NCBI RefSeq assembly: GCF_000518265.1
Contig: NZ_KI912410.1
Span: 164,429-228,428, forward strand
Source of the DNA: Actinomadura oligospora ATCC 43269
GTDB lineage: Bacteria > Actinomycetota > Actinomycetes > Streptosporangiales > Streptosporangiaceae
Direction of reading: 5' to 3'
Length of the DNA: 64,000 nucleotides
The position numbers and the translations under genes are program-made. Below, piece by piece: positions 25,083 through 33,589 of this stretch. The number at the start of each line of letters is the position of its first letter. Within the stretch, counting starts at the first letter, position 1. The notes beneath the pieces are model-generated. The model had not been told where the DNA came from and did no database searches. It was given only the letters and a program-made list of their open reading frames with translations.

Positions 25083-25453
25083 AATGGCCCCGGTCGGCGG
25101 CCACGTCCCGGAGACCATGCCCAAGGCCCACGTCCAGAGGCGGGCGGTCGGGGCCGACACGAAGCCATCCCAACAGAACAAGCCCGCCGAGCGACCCGCG
25201 CGCACGGTATGAACCACCGCACCGGCCGCGCGGGTGCGAGCCAGGTGATTTGGGTGGAGCGCATACGCTGCGTGAGGAACGCTGAGCGCATCCGCCGTCC
25301 TCGTGTGTCCCCTGGGGCGCACGGGGTCTCCCTGTCACGCCAGACCGTCACGCGCGCCCGCATGCCGCCCGCGCGGCCCGCTCACGCGTGCCGGACACGC
25401 CGCCCTCAGGGGCACGTGAGTTCCGTCCGCGTGGTGCGCGGACTCCCTCCGCG

Positions 25454-25507
25454 CACCACCGTGCTTCCCACCACCGTGTTTCCCACCACCGTGTTTCCCA
25501 CCACCGT
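25454..25507. repeat. 15-bp tandem repeat, 3.6 copies
   Basis: The unit CACCACCGTGTTTCC occurs at 25454-25468 (one mismatch), 25469-25483 and 25484-25498, followed by a partial copy. It lies about 115 bases before the sensor kinase start. Confidence 0.85.
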
Positions 25508-25620
25508 CCGCATCGCCCGGGGGAACTGTCCCCTCCGGCACCGTGGATCTCGTCCAACCCGTACGGGGGCCGGGCCGTCCCGAGCGGTTCCGGCGCACCG
25601 CCTCTCTCCGAGGAGGCCCG

Positions 25621-26898
25621 ATGAGGCGCCGACTGCTCCTGTCGACGCTCGCCGTGGCGATCGTCGCGATTCTGCTTCTCGGCATACCCCTCGCCTACGC
25701 CACGAACAAGCTCATCTACGAGGAGGCCCGGCAGTCGCTCGAACGCGAGGCGTCGTCCATCGTCGGCGGCGTCGGCTTCAGCCTGGAGTCCCGCCAGCCC
25801 ATCACCCGCGACAAGATCGCGCAGGAGTACCCCGGCCGGTACATCGTGATCACCCTGCCGGACAACCGGACCATCGCCGCGGGCACGCCGCCGCGCCGTA
25901 TGGCGGGCCAGCTCACCGCAACCGCGACCGTGTCCGGCGTGCACGTCCAGGTGTCACAGCCCGCACAGCAGGTCCGGGACGAGGCGCTCCGGCAGATGCT
26001 GCTGATCGGCAGCCTCGCCGCGCTCGGCGTCGCGGTGACCGTCGGCCTGGCGATGTTCCAGGCCCGCAAGCTCACCCTTCCCCTGGTCGACCTCGCCGAG
26101 ACCGCCGACCGGCTCGGCACCGGGAACGCCCGGCCGCGCCGCCGCCGGTACGGCATCCCCGAGGTGGACCGGGTCGCCGAGGTCCTCGACGACAGCGCCG
26201 TCCGGATCGCCGACCTGCTCGCCGCCAGCCGTGAGTTCGCCTCGGACGCCAGCCACCAGCTGCGCACGCCGCTGACCGCGCTGACCATGCGGCTGGAGGA
26301 GATGATCGAGGCCGCCGACTACCCCGACGTCGTCCGGGAGGAGGGCGCGGCGGCCATCGCGCAGACCGAGCGCCTGGTCGCGGTGGTCGAGCAGCTGCTC
26401 GCCCGCGCCCGGCACGACCGGACGGGCCTGGCGGTCGCCGCGCCGATCGACCAGATCATCGAGCAGCAGGTCGAGGAGTGGCGGCCGATCTTCCGCCGGG
26501 ACGGCCGGGACATCCGGATCATCGGCGAGCAGGGCCTGGTCGGCATGACCACGCCCGAGGGGCTGTCCCAGATCGTCGCGACGCTGCTGGACAACTCCCT
26601 GGTTCACGGCGACGGCGTCGTCACGATCAACACCAAGCAGGGCGCCGCCTCGGTCGTGGTCGAGATCGGCGACCAGGGCGCGGGCATCGCGGCGGACCTG
26701 GAGCCCCGGATCTTCGAGCGGAGCGTCAGCGGCGGCCACGGCACCGGCCTCGGCCTCTACCTGGCCCGTTCCCTGGCGGCGGTGGACGGCGGGCGGCTCG
26801 AGCTGATCCAGCCCCGCCCGGCCACCTTCGGCATCTTCCTGCGCCAGGCGTCCGAGGCGCGCCTCGCCGAGGAACGCGTGGTCATCGGCCCCGTCTGA
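25621..26898 (+). CDS. Two-component sensor histidine kinase
   Basis: A 425-residue membrane kinase. TM1 (residues about 7-27), an extracytoplasmic sensor of about 90 residues, TM2 (about 120-140), a HAMP linker, then the H-box DASHQLRTPLTAL with the phosphorylated His. The ATP domain has N-box TLLDNSLVHG, G1 EIGDQGAGI and G2 GHGTGLGLYL. GAGGAGG lies 5 nt before the ATG. It should phosphorylate the response regulator encoded upstream. The signal is not evident; the small sensor domain has no known motif. Confidence 0.95.
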   Translation: MRRRLLLSTLAVAIVAILLLGIPLAYATNKLIYEEARQSLEREASSIVGGVGFSLESRQPITRDKIAQEYPGRYIVITLPDNRTIAAGTPPRRMAGQLTATATVSGVHVQVSQPAQQVRDEALRQMLLIGSLAALGVAVTVGLAMFQARKLTLPLVDLAETADRLGTGNARPRRRRYGIPEVDRVAEVLDDSAVRIADLLAASREFASDASHQLRTPLTALTMRLEEMIEAADYPDVVREEGAAAIAQTERLVAVVEQLLARARHDRTGLAVAAPIDQIIEQQVEEWRPIFRRDGRDIRIIGEQGLVGMTTPEGLSQIVATLLDNSLVHGDGVVTINTKQGAASVVVEIGDQGAGIAADLEPRIFERSVSGGHGTGLGLYLARSLAAVDGGRLELIQPRPATFGIFLRQASEARLAEERVVIGPV

Positions 26899-26943
26899 CC
26901 CCCGCCGTCCTGCTCTCCCGGGCCCGCGCCACGGGGGCGGGCG

Positions 26944-27516
26944 TCAGTGGGTGCGGGTGAACTCGGCCAGGCCCTCGGGCTGCGGGCGGGACGGCTCGAG
27001 CGGCGTGGTGAGGTCGCCGGCGGTGCCCTCGGCGTGGGCGGCGGAGGCGTCCGGGAGGCCCGTGGCGGCGGTGACGGGCGGCGCGTCCTCGGGCAGGAAG
27101 ACCCACTTCTTGTAGGCCCAGTAGCGGAACAGCGTCGCGACCGCGGTGCCGATGATCAGGGACGCGTTGTAGGCGATCCAGCCGCGCTGGTCGAGGACGA
27201 ACTTGGTGAAGCCCTGGATGAGCCAGGTGATCAGCAGGCCGACGCCGTTGAGGACGAAGAAGGTGACGTACTCGCGGCCCATGCCGCTCTGCTCGCGGTG
27301 CCGGAAGGTCCAGTAGCGGTTGGCGAGGTAGGAGAACGTCGCGGCGATCACCGTGCCGACGCCGGTGGAGGTCAGCTCGCCGACGCCGAAGCCGACGTGC
27401 AGCAGGTTGCCGACGCCCGTGGTGATCACGAACGCGAGGGCGCCGATGCTGCCGAACTTCGCGAGCTCGTGCACGATGTGCGCGAACCGTCGGTAGAGAC
27501 TGGCGACAAAGCTCAC
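26944..27516 (-). CDS. GtrA-family membrane protein
   Basis: A 190-residue GtrA-like protein. Four transmembrane helices (about residues 18-38, 45-65, 84-104 and 115-135) with the family motifs FGSIGALAFV and SYLANRYWTFR, ending in FRYWAYKKWVF. GtrA proteins are thought to move polyprenyl-phosphate-linked sugars across the membrane for cell-wall or glycan modification. The C-terminal 45 residues are a hydrophilic tail. Start GTG 27516 is chosen because homologues begin shortly before the first helix; no good ribosome site was seen. It is divergent from purK. Confidence 0.88.
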   Translation of the reverse strand: MSFVASLYRRFAHIVHELAKFGSIGALAFVITTGVGNLLHVGFGVGELTSTGVGTVIAATFSYLANRYWTFRHREQSGMGREYVTFFVLNGVGLLITWLIQGFTKFVLDQRGWIAYNASLIIGTAVATLFRYWAYKKWVFLPEDAPPVTAATGLPDASAAHAEGTAGDLTTPLEPSRPQPEGLAEFTRTH

Positions 27517-27800
27517 GTAGGGGACCCGTCCTTCCGGACCTCGGCTACAGGCGGTGCGGTCGGCGGCGACTGGGCGCGGGCTCCGTGACTCCGGCCGGTG
27601 CGCGAACCGTCGAGGCATATCGAGGATAGACGCACGTGGCGTCTGAGGCGTCAGAACATGAACGTTTCACCGTACCCGCCCAATCACCTTGTATGCCCCG
27701 CACTCGCCAGGTTTCACGGGGTTGGACGTACGGATTGTCCAAAGAGTTCGCACAAGTCGATTTCCGTCCAGGTCCGAGCGTCCCCGCCGCCCGCGCCCTA

Positions 27801-27806
27801 TACCCT
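27801..27806 (+). promoter_or_regulatory. -10 box of a leaderless promoter for purK
   Basis: TACCCT (TANNNT) is separated by exactly 7 nt from the GTG start at 27814, and no Shine-Dalgarno sequence is present. This spacing puts the first transcribed base on or next to the start codon. Confidence 0.65.
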
Positions 27807-27813
27807 TCTCTGC

Positions 27814-29022
27814 GTGAGAGACGCAGCTCAGAGCGGTACCGCGGGCCGCACCCCCGTGGTCGGCATGGCCGGAGGCGGGCAGCTCGCCCGGATGACCCAG
27901 CAGGCCGCGATCGCGCTCGGCGTGTCGCTGCGGGTCCTGGCCGGGTCGGCGGACGACTCGGCGGCCCGGGTGACGCCCGGCACGGCCGTCGGGGACGATC
28001 GTTCCGAGGCCGACCTGCTGGACTTCGCCGCGGGTTGCGACGTGATCACCTTCGACCACGAGCACGTCCCCGGCCCGCACATCGCGGCCGTCGAGGCGTC
28101 CGGGGTGCCGTGCCGTCCGGGCGCGGACGCGCTCCGGCACGCGCAGGACAAGCTGGTCATGCGGGAGCGGCTGAGCGATCTCGGCGCGCCCTGCCCGGCG
28201 TTCGCCGCCATCCCGGACGAGGCGGCCCTCAAGCGGTTCGCCGGGGAGCACGGCCTGCCGCTCGTCCTGAAGACGACCCGGGGCGGCTACGACGGCAAGG
28301 GCGTCTGGGTGGTCAAGGACCTGGACGACCCCGCGGTCGCCGAGCTGCTGGCCCAGGACGTCCCGCTGATGGCCGAGGAGATGGTCTCCTTCCGCCGCGA
28401 GATCGCCGCCCTGGTCGCGCGCTCGCCCTACGGGCAGGGCGCCGCGTACCCGGTGGTCGAGACCGTCCAGGAGGACGGGATCTGCGTCGAGGTGATCGCG
28501 CCCGCGCCCGGCCTGTCCGCCGACCGCGCCGAGCAGGCGCAGCGCCTCGCCCTGGACATCGCCGACAAGCTGGGCGTGACCGGGCTGCTCGCGGTCGAGC
28601 TGTTCGAGACCGAGGACGGCCTGCTGGTCAACGAGCTGGCGATGCGTCCGCACAACTCCGGCCACTGGACGATCGACGGCGCCCGCACCTCCCAGTTCGA
28701 GCAGCACCTGCGCGCCGTCCTGGACCTGCCGCTCGGCGCCACCGAGCCCAACGCCCGCTGGACGGTCATGGCGAACGTCCTCGGCGGCGACGACCCGGAC
28801 CTGTACTCCCGCTACTTCCACGTGATGGCGCACGACCCGGGGGTCAAGGTCCACTTCTACGGCAAGCACGTCCGGCCGGGACGCAAGATCGGGCACGTGA
28901 CCGTCCTCGGCGACGACCTCGCCGACCTGCGCGAACGCGCCCGGCACGCCGCCGACTTCCTGCGCTGGGGTCCGGCCATGGACGACCGCGCGACGAGCAT
29001 CGAGGAGAAGCCGAATGAGTGA
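27814..29022 (+). CDS. purK: N5-carboxyaminoimidazole ribonucleotide synthase
   Basis: Makes N5-CAIR from AIR, bicarbonate and ATP in purine synthesis. The 402-residue ATP-grasp protein shows VVGMAGGGQLARM (N-terminal Rossmann-like loop), KTTRGGYDGKGVW (ATP-grasp loop), VSFRREIAALVARS, and NELAMRPHNSGHWTIDGA near the metal site. Start GTG 27814 is supported by homologue length and the leaderless promoter. The end overlaps purE by 8 bases, so the two are coupled; PurE uses its product. Confidence 0.96.
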   Translation: MRDAAQSGTAGRTPVVGMAGGGQLARMTQQAAIALGVSLRVLAGSADDSAARVTPGTAVGDDRSEADLLDFAAGCDVITFDHEHVPGPHIAAVEASGVPCRPGADALRHAQDKLVMRERLSDLGAPCPAFAAIPDEAALKRFAGEHGLPLVLKTTRGGYDGKGVWVVKDLDDPAVAELLAQDVPLMAEEMVSFRREIAALVARSPYGQGAAYPVVETVQEDGICVEVIAPAPGLSADRAEQAQRLALDIADKLGVTGLLAVELFETEDGLLVNELAMRPHNSGHWTIDGARTSQFEQHLRAVLDLPLGATEPNARWTVMANVLGGDDPDLYSRYFHVMAHDPGVKVHFYGKHVRPGRKIGHVTVLGDDLADLRERARHAADFLRWGPAMDDRATSIEEKPNE

Positions 29023-29509
29023 ACCCGTCGTGGGCGTCGTGATGGGCAGCGACTCCGACTGGCCCGTCATGAGGCTCGCCGCCGAGGCCCTGGACGAGTT
29101 CGACATCCCCTTCGAGGCGGACGTCGTGTCCGCGCACCGGATGCCGCACGAGATGATCGCCTACGGCGCGGACGCGGCGTCCCGCGGCCTGAAGGTGATC
29201 ATCGCGGGGGCGGGCGGCGCGGCGCACCTGCCCGGCATGCTGGCCTCGGTCACGCCGCTGCCGGTGATCGGCGTCCCGGTCCCGCTGAAGTACCTGGACG
29301 GCATGGACTCGCTGCTGTCGATCGTCCAGATGCCCGCGGGCGTCCCGGTCGCGACCGTCGCCGTCGGCGCGGCCCGCAACGCCGGGCTGCTGGCCGCCCG
29401 CATCCTCGCCGCGCACGACGAGGACCTGCGGGCGCGGATGGAGTCGTTCCAGCAGGAGCTGAAGGCCCAGGCGCAGGCCAAGGGCGCCCGCCTCCGCGCA
29501 TCCCTCTGA
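29015..29509 (+). CDS. purE: N5-CAIR mutase (class I PurE)
   Basis: Converts N5-CAIR to CAIR. The 164-residue protein has the class I PurE hallmarks MGSDSDWPVM (phosphate-binding loop), VSAHRMPHEM with the catalytic His, AGAGGAAHLPGM and GVPVPLKYLDGMDSLLSIVQMPAG. The start overlaps purK by 8 bases, and GGAG lies upstream inside purK. Downstream, an intergenic stretch of about 40 bases separates it from the convergent reductase gene. Confidence 0.97.
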   Translation: MSEPVVGVVMGSDSDWPVMRLAAEALDEFDIPFEADVVSAHRMPHEMIAYGADAASRGLKVIIAGAGGAAHLPGMLASVTPLPVIGVPVPLKYLDGMDSLLSIVQMPAGVPVATVAVGAARNAGLLAARILAAHDEDLRARMESFQQELKAQAQAKGARLRASL

Positions 29510-29548
29510 CCACCGGGCCGGACCGGCTCAACGGTCGGAAGGGCGGGG

Positions 29549-30421
29549 TCAGCGCTTCAGGAGGTCGATCACGCCGGTGGTGCCCTCGTCGGGGTGGCCG
29601 CCCGCGAGGCGGCGTTCCATGAGCGCCATGAACGGGGAGACGAGCTCGGCGCTGACGCCCTGGTCCTCGGCCGTCCGCAGCAGCGTGGCGTTGGCCTGGA
29701 CCATCATCGCCAGGTTGGACGTCACGCCGAGCGTGTAGTCGCCGCTCTCGAGCTGCGCGGCGACGCCGTGCGCGTAGCCGGTCATGCCGGTCAGGAACTC
29801 GACCAGCGGTCCCGCGAACTCCGTCGGCGGGACGCCGCTGTCGCGCATGAGCGCGAACGCGTGCGCGATGCCGCCGAACATGCCGGTCATCGCGCTCAGC
29901 AGCGCCACGTCGTGCAGGGACGCCGAGCCGGGGTCCTCGCCGACGTACCGCGTCCCCGCCGGGACGGCCAGCGCCTCGCGCCGCTCCTCGAACAGCGCGC
30001 CGGAGCCGCTGTAGAACACGTACGCGCCGGACTCCGGAACGCCGATCATCGGCGGGACGGCCATGATCCCGCCGTCCAGGTAGCGGGCGCCTCGCGCGAC
30101 GGCCCACGTGGCGCGTCCCCGGGCCTGCTCGGGGGTGCCGGTGGTGATGTTGACCAGGTCCTTTCCGTTGAGGTCGGCGTCCGCCAGGGCCTCGGCGACG
30201 GACGCGTCGTCCAGCAGGCAGGCGACGACGAGCGGGCTCGCGGCGACGGCCTCGGCGGCGGACGCCGCGACCGTCGCGCCCTCGGCGGCGAGCGGCTCGG
30301 CGCGGCTCGCGGTGCGGTTCCAGACGGTGAGCTCGTGTCCGGCTGCGAGCCAGGCGCGGGCGACGGCCGTGCCCATCGCCCCGAGGCCCAGCAGAGTGAT
30401 CTTCGTGGTGTCGTTGCTCAT
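29549..30421 (-). CDS. Imine-reductase-like NADP-dependent dehydrogenase
   Basis: A 290-residue protein of the beta-hydroxyacid dehydrogenase/imine reductase superfamily. The Rossmann loop GLGAMGTAVARAW and NRTASRAEPL (Arg preferring NADPH) are at the N-terminus. The mid-region GGIMAVPPMIG and the interdomain helix HDVALLSAMTGMFGG are characteristic of imine reductases, with Asp at the usual proton-donor position. It should reduce a cyclic imine or related compound; the natural substrate is unknown. It is divergent from an HxlR regulator over an inverted repeat, so its expression is probably under that regulator. Confidence 0.87.
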   Translation of the reverse strand: MSNDTTKITLLGLGAMGTAVARAWLAAGHELTVWNRTASRAEPLAAEGATVAASAAEAVAASPLVVACLLDDASVAEALADADLNGKDLVNITTGTPEQARGRATWAVARGARYLDGGIMAVPPMIGVPESGAYVFYSGSGALFEERREALAVPAGTRYVGEDPGSASLHDVALLSAMTGMFGGIAHAFALMRDSGVPPTEFAGPLVEFLTGMTGYAHGVAAQLESGDYTLGVTSNLAMMVQANATLLRTAEDQGVSAELVSPFMALMERRLAGGHPDEGTTGVIDLLKR

Positions 30422-30459
30422 GCGATCCAGCGTGGCCGTTGGTTCGTGATGCGAACAGT

Positions 30460-30477
30460 ACGCACTTCAAGGTGCGT
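30460..30477. promoter_or_regulatory. Inverted repeat between the reductase and HxlR genes
   Basis: ACGCAC-TTCAAG-GTGCGT: perfect 6-bp arms (30460-30465 and 30472-30477) in the 92-base divergent promoter region; a likely HxlR dimer site. Confidence 0.6.
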
Positions 30478-30513
30478 GGTTACCCTTGCGTTAGTGACCA
30501 GGTGGGGGGCGGG

Positions 30514-30870
30514 ATGCGGGAACTGCGGCGGCCGGGGGCGTTTCACTGCGGGCTGGACGCGGCGATGGACGTCGTCGGCGGCAAGTGGAAGGTGTCCATC
30601 CTGTGGGCGCTGGGCGAGCGCGTGCACCGCTTCGGCGAGCTGCGCCGGGCGCTGCCGGGCGTGACCGAGAAGGTGCTGGCCGCGCAGCTGCGCGAGCTCG
30701 TCGAGGACGTCATCGTGCACCGCGAGGTCCTGGACGAGGTGCCGCCGCGCGTCGAGTATTCCCTGACCCCGCGCGGCGCCGCCCTCAACGCGGCCCTGGC
30801 CCCGCTGGGCGCCTGGGGGAGCGAACACGTCCTCGGCCGGGCGCCCGAGCCCGCCGCCAGCGGGACGTGA
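30514..30870 (+). CDS. HxlR-family winged-helix regulator
   Basis: A 118-residue MarR-like regulator of the HxlR group. The family signature is clear: FHCGLDAAMDVVGGKWKVSI near the N-terminus, then HRFGELRRALPGVTEKVLAAQ and VEYSLTPRGAAL. The single N-terminal Cys (C-x-L) is the redox-sensitive position known in some members. Start ATG 30514 follows GGTGGGGGGCGGG. It probably regulates the divergent imine-reductase-like gene. Confidence 0.92.
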   Translation: MRELRRPGAFHCGLDAAMDVVGGKWKVSILWALGERVHRFGELRRALPGVTEKVLAAQLRELVEDVIVHREVLDEVPPRVEYSLTPRGAALNAALAPLGAWGSEHVLGRAPEPAASGT

Positions 30871-30907
30871 GTAGTTGCTAGCGGCGGTCAGCCGGGGTTA
30901 GCGGTGG

Positions 30908-32047
30908 TTAGCGGCGGCGGAAGAGGCCGCGCCGTTTGTTGGCCGTCGGCTTGGCCTCGCCGCTCGCCAGCAGGAGGGCGGCGGTGGCCCGCAGGAACTC
31001 GCCCGGGTCGGTGGACATGTCCGTCAGGTGCAGGTGGTGGCCCTCGGGCGTCCACTCGCCGAGGATCGCGCCGGGCTCGTGCGTGATCGGGTCGACCGCG
31101 TACTCGAGGGTGAAGAAGCGCGTGGCCGCCGACCCGGACGGCCGGACCATCGCCGCGAAGTACGCCTCGGCCGCCGCGACCGGCTCGGGCAGGGTGACCA
31201 GCATCAGCCGGTCGCCGTTCAGCTCGATGAGGTTCCCGCGCAGGCCGTCGGACGGGAGGCGCTCGTCGGCGGGCAGGTCGTCGCCGACGTCCCGCCAGGT
31301 CTTCGCCAGCATGCCCGTGACGTCCCCGGCCGGGGTGGTGTCGAGGAGCGTCGGGCCGTACTCCTCCGACACCTGCCGCAGCACCGTGTGGACGAAGTGG
31401 TAGTGGTGCCTGCGGAAGCCCACCGGGTCGGCCACGGGCTCGGGGATGTCGCCGAGCATCGCGCGGAACCCGTCCGGGAAGTCGAACGTCAGGGACCGTC
31501 CGTTGATCTCGGTGAGCTGCGCGCTCTCGCCGCCGCGCCACCAGTAGACGTGCGGGCTGAGCCGCGTCTCGGACGCGCCGAACAGGGCGGCGGTGTCCTC
31601 GGCCATCGCGGCGAGCGCGGTCAGGACCGTCCCGCCACTGATCGGGTGCAGCAGGATGTGGAACTTGTCCGGAATGGTGAACAGCGCGCCGTCGTCCGGG
31701 ACGGGCCGGCCGGTCAGCTGCCGCGCCACGTCGTCCAGCACGAGGACGCGGCTCGCGGTGAACGCGTTCGGCCCGGTCATCACGTGGTACGTGCCGCCCT
31801 TGTCGGCGTGCACGACCTCGTGCTTGCCGACCGGCATCGCGCGCAGGTTCCGGAACGCGAGCTCGAGCTGCTCCTCGGGCCCGCCGAGCGCGTTCAGCGA
31901 CGCCTCGTCCAGCCCCTCGTCACCGTCCACCGCGATGACCATGTGCAGGCCGGGCAGCACCTCGGGGACGCTCTCGGGCGGGTCGTACAGCTCCTCCGCC
32001 GGGAGCAGGAGCCCGTAGAGCCTGCCGCGCAGTCCGTCCTCGGCCAT
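30908..32047 (-). CDS. Hypothetical protein, possibly DUF1444-like
   Basis: A 379-residue soluble protein. A stretch from residue about 55 to 160 (ALGGPEEQLELAFRNLR.., ASRVLVLDD.., GALFTIPDKFHILLHPI) recalls proteins of the DUF1444/YtpQ type, but the match is weak. The last 15 residues are basic (KRRGLFRRR). No membrane segment is seen. ATG 32047 is preceded by a G-rich GGAAGGCGGGCGGGG. It stands alone between HxlR and the CoA-binding protein gene. Function unknown. Confidence 0.75.
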   Translation of the reverse strand: MAEDGLRGRLYGLLLPAEELYDPPESVPEVLPGLHMVIAVDGDEGLDEASLNALGGPEEQLELAFRNLRAMPVGKHEVVHADKGGTYHVMTGPNAFTASRVLVLDDVARQLTGRPVPDDGALFTIPDKFHILLHPISGGTVLTALAAMAEDTAALFGASETRLSPHVYWWRGGESAQLTEINGRSLTFDFPDGFRAMLGDIPEPVADPVGFRRHHYHFVHTVLRQVSEEYGPTLLDTTPAGDVTGMLAKTWRDVGDDLPADERLPSDGLRGNLIELNGDRLMLVTLPEPVAAAEAYFAAMVRPSGSAATRFFTLEYAVDPITHEPGAILGEWTPEGHHLHLTDMSTDPGEFLRATAALLLASGEAKPTANKRRGLFRRR

Positions 32048-32142
32048 CCCCGCCCGCCTTCCGTCGCCGATGATCAGTATGCGCCCATTATCGAGCCGAT
32101 CACCCTGGTTTCTCCCGGCGGAGGCGGGGCCGTCCGCGACGC

Positions 32143-32556
32143 TCAGCGGCGGAGCGCCCACTCGACGCCGGGGCAACGGTCCATGACGACGTCCAGACCG
32201 GCCTCCCGGGCGCGCCGCGCGGCGTCCTCGTCGACCACGTCCAGCGGCATCCACACCGCCTTCGCCCCGGCCGCGATCGCCTCGTCCACGACCGTCCCGG
32301 CCTGCTCGGCCCGCCGGTAGATCCCGACCACGTCGATCTCTCCCGGCACCTCGGCGAGCGACGCGAACCCGCGCTCGCCGAGCACCTCCTCGGCCGCCGG
32401 ATGCACCGGCACGATCCGCTTGCCGCGCCCCTGCAGCAACCGCGCCTGGCTGTAGGCGTCCCGCTCGGGATTGTCCCCGAGCCCGACGAACACCCAGGTC
32501 CGCGAGTCGTGCAACAACCGCTTGATCACCTGCTGGTCAGCGAACTCCGCACTCAT
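32143..32556 (-). CDS. CoA-binding domain protein (YccU-like)
   Basis: A 137-residue single Rossmann-type CoA-binding domain, as in the small YccU group and the N-terminus of succinyl-CoA synthetase alpha. Seen: TWVFVGLGDNPERDAYSQAR, RIVPVHPAAEEVLGE, then VVGIYRRAEQAGTVVDEA and AVWMPLDVVDEDAARRA. It presumably binds CoA or a related nucleotide; no reaction is known. ATG 32556 is chosen since homologues begin there; the frame runs on upstream. Confidence 0.88.
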   Translation of the reverse strand: MSAEFADQQVIKRLLHDSRTWVFVGLGDNPERDAYSQARLLQGRGKRIVPVHPAAEEVLGERGFASLAEVPGEIDVVGIYRRAEQAGTVVDEAIAAGAKAVWMPLDVVDEDAARRAREAGLDVVMDRCPGVEWALRR

Positions 32557-32650
32557 GCCCCCCACAACCCCGCGCCCGCCCGCCCGATTCCACCCGATCC
32601 AACGACCATCCCCTGACCCGCTCTCCGAACCCGCACCGCAACGGCCCACC

Positions 32651-32878
32651 TCACCGCTGTCCTCCCCGGACGCTGAGCAGGTCGCCGGGCTGGCAGTCCA
32701 GCACCTCGCAGAGGCGGGTCAGCGTCGAGAAGCGAATCGCCCGCGCGCGACCGTTCTTGAGCACCGACAGATTCACCACCGAGACGCCGACCAGCTCGGA
32801 CAGTTGCGTCAACGTCATTCCGCGCGCCTCCAGCAACGTGTCGAGATGGACCTCGACGGCGTGCTCGTCGCCGCTCAC
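32651..32878 (-). CDS. Small XRE/YozG-type HTH regulator
   Basis: A 75-residue protein that is almost only a Cro/CI-type helix-turn-helix: MTLTQLSELVGVSVVNLSVL and then TLTRLCEVLDCQPGDLL, typical of the YozG-like group paired with DUF2975 membrane proteins. It overlaps the upstream DUF2975 gene by 4 bases, so it is co-translated with it. It probably binds the large inverted repeat before that gene and represses its own operon. Confidence 0.92.
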   Translation of the reverse strand: MSGDEHAVEVHLDTLLEARGMTLTQLSELVGVSVVNLSVLKNGRARAIRFSTLTRLCEVLDCQPGDLLSVRGGQR

Positions 32879-33519
32879 ACCGTTCCCTCAAGGTCCTCGC
32901 GCATCCGCACGCCCATCCGCAGGATCCTGGCGACGGCCAGCAGGCCCGCACCCGTGATGATCAAGCTGAACTGGACGTCGATCCAGCCGAGGGGATTGAC
33001 CTCGGGGTTCTTGTACATGCTGTCGATCAGCGACCTCCGCGCGCCCTCCTCGACCGTCATGGCGACGAGGCCGCCGATCGCGAGCCACCAGCCGAGGACC
33101 TGGAGGCGCCGGACGTTGCCCAGGTGGAACGGGCCCGCCTTGGCCGCGTGCCGCACGAGCCGCCAGAGCAGCAGGATCGCCGTGAAGTAGAGGACGAAGG
33201 ACGGCAGCTGGGTCGCCACGTTCAGCGCCCTCGTGCCGATCGGCGCGTTGTTCACGCAGAGGCTGAGCCCGCTATGGCTGACCGCCACTCCAGGGCTGAA
33301 CAGCGGCGGAACCTGGTCACCGGCGCTGCCGAACGTGTTGGTCTCGTCCTGGACGCAGATGTCGCGCTCGCCGAAGCCGAGCATGCTGCCGGAGCCGAAC
33401 AACGTCGTGAGCGCGAGCGCCAGGAGGCCCGAGATCATGACCTTGACGAGGATGTCCAGCGTCACGTCGAGCGGGGTGAGGGGGTTGCGCGGCCGGCGCC
33501 GGACGGAGGTGGCGGTCAA
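32875..33519 (-). CDS. DUF2975-type membrane protein
   Basis: A 214-residue membrane protein with about four helices: near residues 22-42, 102-122, 138-158 and 180-198. DUF2975 proteins are commonly encoded with a small YozG-like HTH protein, as here, and may sense or modulate it at the membrane. Start TTG 33519 is chosen because GGAG (33528-33525) lies 5 nt before it; the frame extends to 33582, but that would put coding sequence inside a perfect 23-bp inverted repeat. Confidence 0.8.
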   Translation of the reverse strand: MTATSVRRRPRNPLTPLDVTLDILVKVMISGLLALALTTLFGSGSMLGFGERDICVQDETNTFGSAGDQVPPLFSPGVAVSHSGLSLCVNNAPIGTRALNVATQLPSFVLYFTAILLLWRLVRHAAKAGPFHLGNVRRLQVLGWWLAIGGLVAMTVEEGARRSLIDSMYKNPEVNPLGWIDVQFSLIITGAGLLAVARILRMGVRMREDLEGTV

Positions 33520-33527
33520 GGGGGCTC

Positions 33528-33578
33528 CATATCGAAAGTCGTTGCTATCGACATTCGATAGCAACGACTTTCGATATG
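33528..33578. promoter_or_regulatory. Perfect 23-bp inverted repeat, operator of the DUF2975-HTH operon
   Basis: Arms 33528-33550 and 33556-33578 are exact reverse complements separated by 5 bases. Inside lie four TATCGA half-sites: 33530 and 33546 in one direction, 33555 and 33571 in the other. It lies directly upstream of the DUF2975 start and 12 bases from the end of the UDP-glucose dehydrogenase gene. Confidence 0.8.
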
Positions 33579-33589
33579 TCAACCCGGGA

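Larger units (their letters stand above)
24859..25620. other. 762-base gap with two 15-bp tandem repeats, no convincing gene
   Basis: No reading frame here has a good start, ribosome site and protein-like composition. Just after the regulator gene is a GC palindrome-rich stretch (about 24862-24900, containing two GCCGATCGGC copies) that could act as a terminator. Two short minisatellites follow (25044-25082 and 25454-25507). The kinase promoter should lie near the end of the gap but could not be singled out. Confidence 0.6.

Noticed and set aside
25388..25624. Small His-rich protein encoded by the 15-bp tandem repeats
   Set aside because: No ribosome site, and the repeat reads equally well in several frames; simple-sequence DNA is a better explanation.
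33520..33582. Extended N-terminus of the DUF2975 protein
   Set aside because: It would place 20 codons inside a perfect 23-bp operator dyad; TTG 33519 with GGAG is a better start.
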